A DNA stretch of 12,039 bases from Prevotella sp. UBA2725. GTDB lineage: Bacteria; Bacteroidota; Bacteroidia; Bacteroidales; Bacteroidaceae. The notes under the pieces were generated by a model that was given only the letters and a program-made list of their open reading frames with translations, searched no databases and had not been told where the DNA came from. The stretch is taken from the NCBI GenBank assembly GCA_002353825.1, contig DEKJ01000061.1:1-12039 (forward strand), given 5' to 3'. This document shows, one piece after another, positions 6,536-12,039 of the stretch (position 1 is its first letter; each line of letters starts with the position of its first letter). Position numbers and translations under genes: made by a program.

Positions 6536-6543
6536 CAAAGGTA
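6536..6543 (-). promoter_or_regulatory. -7 element of serine dehydratase promoter (leaderless)
   Basis: Read on the minus strand, TACCTTTG matches TAnnTTTG and ends only 4 bp before the ATG (6531). In Bacteroidota promoters transcription begins a few bases after this element, so the predicted start falls on or next to the A of the start codon. A -33 TTTG box is not clear. Confidence 0.55.
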
Positions 6544-6580
6544 TGAATTTATTTTTGGATGGGAAAAAGTATCTGTGGTT

Positions 6581-7669
6581 TTATTTCAGTTGAGCCACGA
6601 CATATTCCGATTGCGTGCCTATGCGGAACTTGCCGCCCCAGATGCCGAGGCCGGAGCTGACATAATAACGCGTATTGCCTTTCTGATAGGGTCCGAAGGC
6701 ATCTTCATACACGGCGCGTGTAATCCAACTGATGGGCCATACCTGTCCATAATGGGTGTGTCCGGCAAACTCGAAGTCGACACCGTTCTGCTGCGCTTCC
6801 TCGAGGTGGTAAGGCTGATGGTCCATCTCACTAATATATTTGCTGCGGTCAACGCCTTGCATGATGTCCTTCAACGCCTTGCGATAGGGATTTGTGCGGT
6901 CGTCGCGCCCCACAATAGCTATGCCGCCGAAATAAGCAATGCTGTCGCGAAGAACCTTGATGCCTGCCTGCCGGCAGAAAGCAAGGTCTGCCTGAGTGCC
7001 CGTGTAATAATCGTGGTTGCCCAAGATGGCATAAACGGGGATAGGCAACTGCTTGAACTCTTCAGCCGATTGCTCCTCGTTCACGGGGCGGATGGAGCCG
7101 TCGACGAGGTCTCCCGCAATGAGGATGGCATCAGGCTTATCTCGCATGATCTGTTGGAGCCAACGGTGAAGGTCGCTCCGACGGTTGTGATAACCGAGAT
7201 GGATGTCGCTGATTAACACGAGCTTAACATCTTTTTTGACCTTTCCGTGCGTGTTCAGCGTTATTTCTACGCGCTTCTTGTCATTATAATGAGCATAAGC
7301 ATAGGTAAAGAGGGCCGTGAGAAAGACAAATACAGATACGCTTCCTACGATGCTTTCTCTCAAATAATGGCGAGGAATGAGGTGGGTAACAAGACCCAAG
7401 TCAAGTACGCCAAACAGCATCGCCATATAGAGCAGAATGATAAGCCATGAGTTACCGACCTCATAAAGGGCTGTGGCAAGACCCATCTGCAGATGGTCGC
7501 CGAGCCCATTGAGACTCAGGAAGAAACTAATGAACGCCACAGCCATCGCAGCCACTACTGCAACTCTTAAAGGCAGAATAGCGGGGAGCAGTTGCCATAC
7601 CCGTAGCGAGACATAATATTGCCCGGCAAGGGGCAGAATGAGAAAAATGAAAGCCCAGAAATATCGCAT
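6581..7669 (-). CDS. Membrane-anchored calcineurin-like metallophosphoesterase
   Basis: The 362-aa protein has an N-terminal membrane part with about four hydrophobic segments (roughly residues 3-22, 25-53, 72-96 and 107-127). A catalytic domain follows, carrying the metallophosphoesterase metal-binding motifs in order: SDIHLGY (154-160), GDLVDG (186-191), GNHDYY (217-222) and GHTHYGQ (303-309). Those Asp, Asn and His residues bind a two-metal centre. The layout resembles YkuE/YaeI-type phosphoesterases, whose substrates include phospholipid headgroups such as UDP-diacylglucosamine in some members. The actual substrate is not deducible here. The start ATG (7667-7669) is 1 bp downstream of the AraC stop, so the two are cotranscribed and probably translationally coupled. 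The stop leaves just 49 bp before the serine dehydratase gene, a gap that also holds that gene's promoter. Confidence 0.88.
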   Translation of the reverse strand: MRYFWAFIFLILPLAGQYYVSLRVWQLLPAILPLRVAVVAAMAVAFISFFLSLNGLGDHLQMGLATALYEVGNSWLIILLYMAMLFGVLDLGLVTHLIPRHYLRESIVGSVSVFVFLTALFTYAYAHYNDKKRVEITLNTHGKVKKDVKLVLISDIHLGYHNRRSDLHRWLQQIMRDKPDAILIAGDLVDGSIRPVNEEQSAEEFKQLPIPVYAILGNHDYYTGTQADLAFCRQAGIKVLRDSIAYFGGIAIVGRDDRTNPYRKALKDIMQGVDRSKYISEMDHQPYHLEEAQQNGVDFEFAGHTHYGQVWPISWITRAVYEDAFGPYQKGNTRYYVSSGLGIWGGKFRIGTQSEYVVAQLK

Positions 7670-7670
7670 A

Positions 7671-8576
7671 TTATTTTATTCTGTATTCTTTCGGTGTCAT
7701 GCCTGTGAGTTTCTTGAAGAATCGGGTGAAATGCTGTGGGTATTGAAATCCGAGGTCATCGGCAATCTGTGTGATGCTGCGGCTTTCGTCCATGAGCATC
7801 TGCTTGCCAAGCGAGAGCACGTGTTGCTGGATAAATAACTGAGCACTCATGCCCGTCTCTTTTCTCACGAGGTCACCGAAATAACCCGGAGAAAGGCAGG
7901 CCTTGTCAGCAAACCACGCCACGGAAGGGAGTCCTTCGGTGCGAGCTTTCTTATCCGCGAAGTATGCTTTGATGTTTCGCTCAAAGTCGGCAAGGATATC
8001 TGAGTTGACCTTGTGGCGCGTGATGAACTGCCGGTCGTAGAAACGTTGGCAGTAGTCGAGAATAAGCTTGATTCGGTCGGTGAGAATCGTCTGCGAGTGC
8101 TTGTCCACAGGCAGTTCAAGCTCCATCTTGATGGAGTGGAGCGTATCGATGATCATCTGCCGCTCACGTTCCGAGAGATGCAGGCTCTCGAAGGAATCGT
8201 AATCGAAGAAGTGATAGTCGCCAATGTTTTTTCCCAAAGGAGTGCCATACAGAAGATCGGGGTGGAAGAGAAGGCCCATGGTATGACTGGGATGTGCCAT
8301 CTGCTCGTCGGTCATATCAACCTGCACAACTTGTCCCGGTGCGAAACTTACGATTGTACCATCCTGATAATCGTATTCTCTGCGGCCATAGCGTAACGTG
8401 CACTGCTTGCCGTCCTTGAGCCACAAGGCATAGACGCCATAGCGGAGCTTGACGTGATTGACCCAATGCTTGGCCTCTGTCATATCGACTACGGAGACAT
8501 AAGGATGCAGTGTGGTGAAGCCGTAGCACTTATTATATTGATCGACGGAGTCGATGCTGATGATCTCTTCTGACAT
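7671..8576 (-). CDS. AraC family transcriptional regulator
   Basis: The 301-aa protein has an N-terminal ligand-sensing half (about 1-150), compatible with a cupin-like fold. A C-terminal AraC/XylS DNA-binding domain (about 205-301) has two helix-turn-helix motifs: SVAWFADKACLSPGYFGDLVRK (from residue 218) and SITQIADDLGFQYPQHFTRFFKKLTGMTPKEYR (from 267). The second matches the family signature A-x-x-x-GF-x-x-x-x-x-F-x-R-x-FK...G-x-T-P-x-x-YR closely. The ligand is unknown. It is the first gene of a two-gene unit with the metallophosphoesterase 1 bp away. It may also act on the divergent region upstream, which carries the CATATG-centred array, but this is speculation. Confidence 0.92.
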   Translation of the reverse strand: MSEEIISIDSVDQYNKCYGFTTLHPYVSVVDMTEAKHWVNHVKLRYGVYALWLKDGKQCTLRYGRREYDYQDGTIVSFAPGQVVQVDMTDEQMAHPSHTMGLLFHPDLLYGTPLGKNIGDYHFFDYDSFESLHLSERERQMIIDTLHSIKMELELPVDKHSQTILTDRIKLILDYCQRFYDRQFITRHKVNSDILADFERNIKAYFADKKARTEGLPSVAWFADKACLSPGYFGDLVRKETGMSAQLFIQQHVLSLGKQMLMDESRSITQIADDLGFQYPQHFTRFFKKLTGMTPKEYRIK

Positions 8577-8605
8577 ATATCTTTATCCTTTCTTATTGTA
8601 TGTTG

Positions 8606-8613
8606 CAAAGTTA
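8606..8613 (-). promoter_or_regulatory. -7 element of the AraC gene promoter
   Basis: Read on the minus strand, TAACTTTG matches TAnnTTTG, 29 bp upstream of the ATG at 8576. No good TTTG box is seen at the -33 distance, which would fit an activator-dependent or weak promoter. Confidence 0.5.
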
Positions 8614-8678
8614 AGCATATATGTTGAATATTGAGCTACCTTATCAGCGGAGATTATTACCTCTAATGCTTATTACGA

Positions 8679-8766
8679 CGCATATGAGACGGTAACACGT
8701 CACATATGTGGCGGAAACGCGACACATATGCGTCGGGAACGCGTCACATACGAGGCGCATGAAAGA
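8679..8766. repeat. 22-bp tandem dyad array 2 (CATATG-centred)
   Basis: Four 22-bp units begin at 8679, 8701, 8723 and 8745. Aligned on CrCATA, they share a partly palindromic core, best seen as CACATATGTG (8701-8710) and CGACACATATGCGTCG (8720-8735). Short spacers containing GGTAACA, GGAAACG or GGGAACG follow. The fourth unit is degenerate (CACATACGAGGCGCATG). The array lies between the divergent AraC and ribbon-helix-helix genes, about 65 bp from the AraC -7 element and 40 bp from the -33 of the other. Unit length and copy number equal those of the array at 2396-2483, although the core sequence is different. Confidence 0.7.
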
Positions 8767-8805
8767 CAATAGCTGGCAGTTTGAATAAAATAATGCTCCA
8801 TTCCC

Positions 8806-8836
8806 TTGTTTAATTCGCGTTTTATGTTTATATTTG
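8806..8836 (+). promoter_or_regulatory. Promoter of the ribbon-helix-helix gene
   Basis: TTGT (8806-8809) and TATATTTG (8829-8836) are 19 bp apart, a good -33/-7 pair. The predicted transcript start (about 8840-8843) leaves a leader of about 10 nt before the ATG at 8851. This also rules out the in-frame TTG at 8806 as a start, because it lies inside the promoter. Confidence 0.65.
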
Positions 8837-8850
8837 CCCAAAAAAGAAAG

Positions 8851-9123
8851 ATGAGCACAATAACTATCGATAATAGCCTTTATCAGGGAGCCGAGCTATT
8901 AGCCAAGGCTCATGACATGAGTTTACAAAATTATATTGAATCTTTTCTTCGAAGAGCTTTGGCTAAGGAGAAAAAGAAAGATTCATTCACTCTTCTTTCT
9001 GAGAATGAGTTGCCTGCTGATATTCGTCAGTTGGTTGGTGCTGGTTTACCTTCAACTATTTCAGATGAAGATACCAATGGCAAAAAAGCAAAAGAAGAGT
9101 ATCTTGAGAGTAATAGGGAGTAG
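8851..9123 (+). CDS. Small ribbon-helix-helix, antitoxin-like protein (orphan)
   Basis: This is a 90-aa protein from the ATG at 8851. An N-terminal strand STITIDNSLYQ is followed by two helices, GAELLAKAHDMS and LQNYIESFLRRALAKEK, in the ribbon-helix-helix (MetJ/Arc) pattern. In that fold a dimer's beta strands insert in the DNA major groove. The C-terminal half (about 45-90) is acidic/lysine-rich (ENELPADIRQLVGAG, then EDTNGKKAKEEYLESNRE) and is likely disordered alone, as in antitoxins that wrap a partner toxin. No RelE/ParE/HicA-like toxin lies downstream: the next 347 bp hold only palindromic element B and a hairpin. It may be a solitary antitoxin, a regulator, or the remains of a pair. 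Its promoter sits near array 2. The fold is inferred by eye. Confidence 0.7.
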   Translation: MSTITIDNSLYQGAELLAKAHDMSLQNYIESFLRRALAKEKKKDSFTLLSENELPADIRQLVGAGLPSTISDEDTNGKKAKEEYLESNRE

Positions 9124-9224
9124 ACCAACTGACGTTGAATGCCCTCGAAGAGGGCAAACATGGTTAGCCCCACGTGAGGCGCAGCCGAAACGTGGGGTTG
9201 AAATGGTGCAGATGATCTGAATAC

Positions 9225-9288
9225 CGGCCTCGAAGAGGGCGAACTTTGACGGGGTGCTGGTCTTATAAGTTCGCCCTCTTCGAGGCCG
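9225..9288. repeat. Perfect 22-bp inverted repeat at the centre of element B
   Basis: The arms 9225-9246 and 9267-9288 are exact reverse complements, with a 20-nt loop (9247-9266). Each arm contains the CCTCGAAGAGG mini-palindrome. This is the strongest dyad in the window and would form a stable hairpin in RNA or single-stranded DNA. Confidence 0.85.
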
Positions 9289-9316
9289 ACAGGTCAGTTT
9301 TAACCGCCCGCCTAGA

Positions 9317-9350
9317 CCCCAGGTTGCGTCGCTACGCTCCTTACCTGGGG
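9317..9350. repeat. CCCCAG hairpin, element B right copy
   Basis: The stem CCCCAGGT (9317-9324) / ACCTGGGG (9343-9350) carries the loop TGCGTCGCTACGCTCCTT, nearly identical to the loop at 2292-2308. The left partner at 9166-9199 has the stem CCCCACGT/ACGTGGGG and a more diverged loop, GAGGCGCAGCCGAA. Confidence 0.8.
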
Positions 9351-9424
9351 CTAACCATGTGGCACCTCTTCGAGGTGCTTATTCAATGAGGACGTTAATT
9401 TTCAACCATATAGCTCGTTATATT

Positions 9425-9464
9425 TTTCCTCAGTTGATGCATGATTCTGCTTCAACTGAGGAAA
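9425..9464. terminator. 13-bp hairpin downstream of the efflux operon
   Basis: TTTCCTCAGTTGA (9425-9437) pairs perfectly with TCAACTGAGGAAA (9452-9464) across a 14-nt loop. It lies 6 bp after the minus-strand stop of the adaptor gene and also follows the plus-strand gene and element B. On the plus strand TTT follows two bases after the stem; on the minus strand the stem is followed by an A-rich run. A terminator is plausible given its position between convergent transcripts, but the T tract is poor. Confidence 0.5.
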
Positions 9465-9470
9465 TTTGTC

Positions 9471-10736
9471 TTACCTATTCATCATGCTCTTCTTTCCAGC
9501 AAGCTGAGCAGAGGCATCCACAGCGAAGGTACCGTTGGTGACTATCGTCTCACCTTCTGCCAGACCATCGGTCACGACATAGGCATCGGGAAGGCTTGGC
9601 CCTAACGTCACCTCACGCATCTGAAAGGCAGGCATCGAGGCTCCCTCATCCTTGACGTAGACGATGGAGCGCTTACCCGTCCACATGACGGCTGACTTCG
9701 GTACGACGATGTCGTTCTCATAGCCTTTCATACTGGCATGGGCGTAGCCGGAGATGATCATCTGTGGTTTGAAGATGCCACCGGGGTTACTCATCACTAC
9801 GCGTACACCTGCCGTACGGCTCTTGTCGTCAATGATGGGATCGACGAAACTCACCTTGCCTGAGAACGAACGGCCCGGCATGCTCTCCGTCGTAAAGCGT
9901 ACTGTGGAGCCTATCTTCACAAACGGCAGGTCACTCTCGTAAGCCTGGAACACAGCCCATACCGTGCCGAGGTTAGCGATCTTCAGCATTGGCTGGCCTT
10001 GCTTGACATAGTCGCCCTGTTCGACCTGTTTGTCGACGACGGTACCACTTGTGTTAGCTTTCAGCGATACATAAGGTGAGGCTTTCTTCGTACGGATGAC
10101 ACGGTTGATCTGTGCGCGGTCGATCTGTAAGAGTTCGAGCTTCTCTACGGCTGCCTCCACGAGAGCCTTTCGTTGAGCCGCCATGGGGTAGGCGAGTGCT
10201 TCCACGAGCTCCTGCTCTGCGGCATAGAGTGCAGGCGAATAGATCACGGCAAGGGTCTGGCCTTTGCCCACGTGGTCGCCGACAGCATTGATGAAGAACT
10301 TCTCCACACGGCCGTCGACATAGGCGCTCTGTACCTGTTCCAGACGCTCATCGGGCTGGATTTTTCCAAAGAGACGCACCTCCTTAGCGGTAGCTCCCGT
10401 ACCCACCGTCTCCGTCTGCACATTGGCCAGAGCCATAGCCTCGTCGCTGAGCATGACGTCGTTCGGATCCATGTCCATGCGAGAGCCTGAAGCGTGACTC
10501 TCATCGGTCAGAGGGATGAGATCCATGCCGCAGATCGGACATTTGCCCGGATGATCCTGACGAACCTGTGGATCCATGGAGCAGGTCCAGATAGTCTTTT
10601 TCTTCTCTGATTTAGAGGTCGTTGATGTGCCTCCTTTATGGAAAGCCACGTAGCCGATGCCAAGTCCCAGGATGATGCCGATGAGGACGACCAAGGCCAT
10701 CTTGTGGCGTATGATGAAATCTTTTATCTTGTTCAT
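9471..10736 (-). CDS. CusB-like periplasmic adaptor of an RND heavy-metal efflux pump
   Basis: This 421-aa adaptor is of the HlyD/MFP family. An N-terminal membrane anchor (about residues 13-32, MALVVLIGIILGLGIGYVAF) is followed by a heavy-metal-binding domain, TCSMDPQVRQDHPGKCPICGMDL (51-73). That domain has Cys52, Cys66, Cys69 and Met54/Met71 as likely ligands. A barrel-sandwich hybrid comes next (from about 120, with GRVEKFFINAVGDHVGKGQTL at 142-162 and its second half TSGTVVDKQVEQGDYVKQGQPM at 229-250), interrupted by a helical hairpin (170-210). The beta-barrel and membrane-proximal domains follow (about 255-415). The protein would bridge an inner-membrane RND pump and an outer-membrane channel to export Cu(I)/Ag(I) or related metals. 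It starts 18 bp after the stop of the TolC-like gene. The metal specificity is inferred from the CusB-type domain. Confidence 0.88.
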   Translation of the reverse strand: MNKIKDFIIRHKMALVVLIGIILGLGIGYVAFHKGGTSTTSKSEKKKTIWTCSMDPQVRQDHPGKCPICGMDLIPLTDESHASGSRMDMDPNDVMLSDEAMALANVQTETVGTGATAKEVRLFGKIQPDERLEQVQSAYVDGRVEKFFINAVGDHVGKGQTLAVIYSPALYAAEQELVEALAYPMAAQRKALVEAAVEKLELLQIDRAQINRVIRTKKASPYVSLKANTSGTVVDKQVEQGDYVKQGQPMLKIANLGTVWAVFQAYESDLPFVKIGSTVRFTTESMPGRSFSGKVSFVDPIIDDKSRTAGVRVVMSNPGGIFKPQMIISGYAHASMKGYENDIVVPKSAVMWTGKRSIVYVKDEGASMPAFQMREVTLGPSLPDAYVVTDGLAEGETIVTNGTFAVDASAQLAGKKSMMNR

Positions 10737-10754
10737 GATATTGTTCTTATGTTA

Positions 10755-12039
10755 TTATTTTCGCGGATTCTCAGCGCGTGTGGCATAGTCGTAGCGACTT
10801 GCCATCTTCTCATATTCCGCAACGATTGTGTTGTAGTCAGCATAAGCCTCCGCTTTCTTCAGCGCATAGTCGATATACTGGCGGTTGGTCTCAAGGATGT
10901 CCGTGAGGGTCGTTGAGCCAGTGGCATACTCCGTGTTCATCAGACTCAGCGTGTGGTCGAGAATTCCGACCTCCTTGTCGTAGAGGGCTACCTTGCGCTT
11001 TACATCCTCCGCACGCTGTTCGATGCCGAGATACTCACTCTTCAGTGCATCCTCGCGACTCTGATAAGTATAGTCGGTGCTGATCTTGTTGAACTTCGCC
11101 GCTTCCTTGCTCATGTTGATCTTACGGCGATAGATAGGTACGGAGACTGTCACCATCGGCATGACCATGTCCATGCCGTTCATGCTCTCCATCTTAGGGT
11201 TCATCACCTTCCCGTTGAGCATGTACTGGAGCCCCACGCTGAACGTCGGCTTACCCATGTTCGTGGCGAGTCGTTTCTGTGCCTCGAAAGCCTTGCCGTC
11301 GGCAACTGACTTCTGAAGCAAGGGGTCCTGCGCCTCGATGTCATTCCACGACACCGTGGGCATCTCCCGCAGCACGATGGTGTCGGGGACAACTAACGGT
11401 GCGTCAGCGTCGCGGTGCATCACGATATTAAACTGCTGCCGCTGGAGCGCTAACTTTGCCTCGAAGCTCTCTACCTGCTCCTGCAGATTCTGTTCCTCGG
11501 CTTCCAGACGGAGCTGATCGCTCATCTTCGCATTGCGCATGCGGTCCTGCGTCTTGTAAGTGAGCAGCGCGAGTTTCTTGATGTCTTCAAGTAACCCTAT
11601 CTTGCCCTTGACGGCTTTGATCTTCTCTTGTGTGGCGAGCATCGCGTACCACTGCTTCTGTACGTCGTAAGCCAAGGCAATGCCATCGGCGCGGAACTTC
11701 TGATAGGCGCTTTCAGCTTTGTATTCCATGTTCTCGCGTCCGGCTTTCAGTGTGCCGAACCATGGGAACATCTGCATGATGGTGAATGTCGCTATCTGCT
11801 TGCCGTTTACATGCTGCATGCTCTTCGGGAAGACGCCCACCTGTATCGTGGGGTCGTTGAGCGAGCCAGCACCGCAAGCGTTCATCACCTGCGCCTTGTA
11901 AGCATTGTATCCGCTGATCACCGTGGGGTTGTTGCGGATAGCTGCTGCGATATAGGTCGCGAGGCTGTCGGGTGTCTGTGCCTTCGCTCCTATCGTGGTG
12001 AGAAGGAGCATGAGCAGCAAGATGTGCAGCCTGAGATAT
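10755..12039 (-). CDS. TolC/CusC-like outer-membrane efflux protein, 5' end beyond window
   Basis: An outer-membrane channel of the TolC (OEP) family. The frame stays open to the right edge. The first candidate start inside the window is a TTG at 12018-12020, but codons upstream of it continue a hydrophobic leader (ILRLHILLLMLLLTTIGAKAQ). The real ATG is therefore probably a few codons past 12039 and the gene is partial. A signal peptide with an AKA-Q cleavage site is visible. The mature part shows the repeated long helices of the family, for example AAAIRNNPTVISGYNAYKAQV and VESFEAKLALQRQQFNIVM, and the related second half near TLTDILETNRQYIDYALKKAEAYADYNTIVAEYEKM. A Met-rich stretch, MNPKMESMNGMDMVMPM, is encoded at 11154-11204; seven of its 17 residues are Met, which fits metal handling. 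It is upstream of and cotranscribed with the CusB-like gene. Confidence 0.88.
   Translation of the reverse strand, partial: YLRLHILLLMLLLTTIGAKAQTPDSLATYIAAAIRNNPTVISGYNAYKAQVMNACGAGSLNDPTIQVGVFPKSMQHVNGKQIATFTIMQMFPWFGTLKAGRENMEYKAESAYQKFRADGIALAYDVQKQWYAMLATQEKIKAVKGKIGLLEDIKKLALLTYKTQDRMRNAKMSDQLRLEAEEQNLQEQVESFEAKLALQRQQFNIVMHRDADAPLVVPDTIVLREMPTVSWNDIEAQDPLLQKSVADGKAFEAQKRLATNMGKPTFSVGLQYMLNGKVMNPKMESMNGMDMVMPMVTVSVPIYRRKINMSKEAAKFNKISTDYTYQSREDALKSEYLGIEQRAEDVKRKVALYDKEVGILDHTLSLMNTEYATGSTTLTDILETNRQYIDYALKKAEAYADYNTIVAEYEKMASRYDYATRAENPRK

Larger units (their letters stand above)
9141..9378. mobile_element. Nested palindromic element B (same plan as element A)
   Basis: This 238-bp non-coding element is symmetric about position 9259. 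From outside in, the hairpin GCCCTC-GAA-GAGGGC (9141-9155) faces GCACCTC-TTC-GAGGTGC (9362-9378). The 14-bp exact inverted repeat ACATGGTTAGCCCC (9158-9171) faces 9347-9360. A CCCC hairpin (9166-9199) faces another (9317-9350). The centre is a perfect 22-bp inverted repeat (9225-9246 / 9267-9288) with a 20-nt loop. The order of parts matches element A, but clear terminal inverted repeats are missing. It starts 17 bp after the stop of the ribbon-helix-helix gene. It is best explained as a REP/BIME- or MITE-like unit. The name of the family is not known to me. Confidence 0.6.

Noticed and set aside
6473..7216. 247-codon plus-strand frame opposite the metallophosphoesterase
   Set aside because: It lies antisense to a protein with clear catalytic motifs. 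It is a by-product of codon bias.
8679..8766. CRISPR array
   Set aside because: Units are too short and degenerate, and there are no true spacers.
8806..8850. Start of the ribbon-helix-helix gene at the TTG at 8806
   Set aside because: That TTG is part of the -33 box, and the -7 element lies between it and the ATG at 8851, so it would not be transcribed.

Overview
The window looks like chromosome of a Bacteroidota member, most likely Prevotella/Segatella or a close relative. Several genes are preceded by the Bacteroidota sigma-70 -7 element TAnnTTTG. No clear Shine-Dalgarno sites are seen. The gene families fit: a PIF1/RecD2-like helicase with a C-terminal helix-turn-helix tail, a single-chain Fe-S L-serine dehydratase, a head-GIN lipoprotein behind an ABC-2 transporter, and a heavy-metal efflux adaptor with a TCSMDP...CPICGMDL domain. 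No rRNA, tRNA, CRISPR array or transposase gene was found. The genus is an inference from family resemblance.

Layout. (1) 1-1958, minus strand: an operon running ABC ATPase > ABC-2 permease > head-GIN lipoprotein (cut by the left edge). It has a TAnnTTTG promoter and, at the predicted transcript start, a dyad AGTGTA-N12-TACACT resembling YtrA/GntR-type operators. No GntR gene is next to it. (2) 1959-2597, no gene: a 369-bp nested palindromic element with 19-bp terminal inverted repeats (2017-2385), then four 22-bp tandem units built on CGATT-N7-AATCG (2396-2483), then the helicase promoter. (3) 2598-4862, plus strand: the helicase. (4) 4934-6531, minus strand: L-serine dehydratase followed 5 bp later by a small lipoprotein. 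The promoter is so close to the dehydratase ATG that the mRNA is probably leaderless. (5) 6581-8576, minus strand: an AraC regulator followed after 1 bp by a membrane-anchored metallophosphoesterase. (6) 8577-8850: divergent promoters flanking a second 22-bp-period array, whose core (CATATG-centred) differs from the first. (7) 8851-9123, plus strand: a 90-aa ribbon-helix-helix (antitoxin-like) protein with no toxin beside it. (8) 9124-9470: a second nested palindromic element of the same plan as the first, and a 13-bp hairpin. (9) 9471-12039, minus strand: TolC/CusC-like outer-membrane protein (start beyond the right edge) > CusB-like periplasmic adaptor. These are two of the three parts of a metal efflux pump. 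The RND pump is not in the window.

The coding genes are ordinary for the group. The unusual content is between genes. Two composite palindromes share architecture and show compensatory stem changes among copies, which points to a mobile, REP/BIME- or MITE-like family. Two arrays share a 22-bp period with different cores. One operator-like dyad lacks its expected neighbouring repressor gene. None of these could be tested by database search here.
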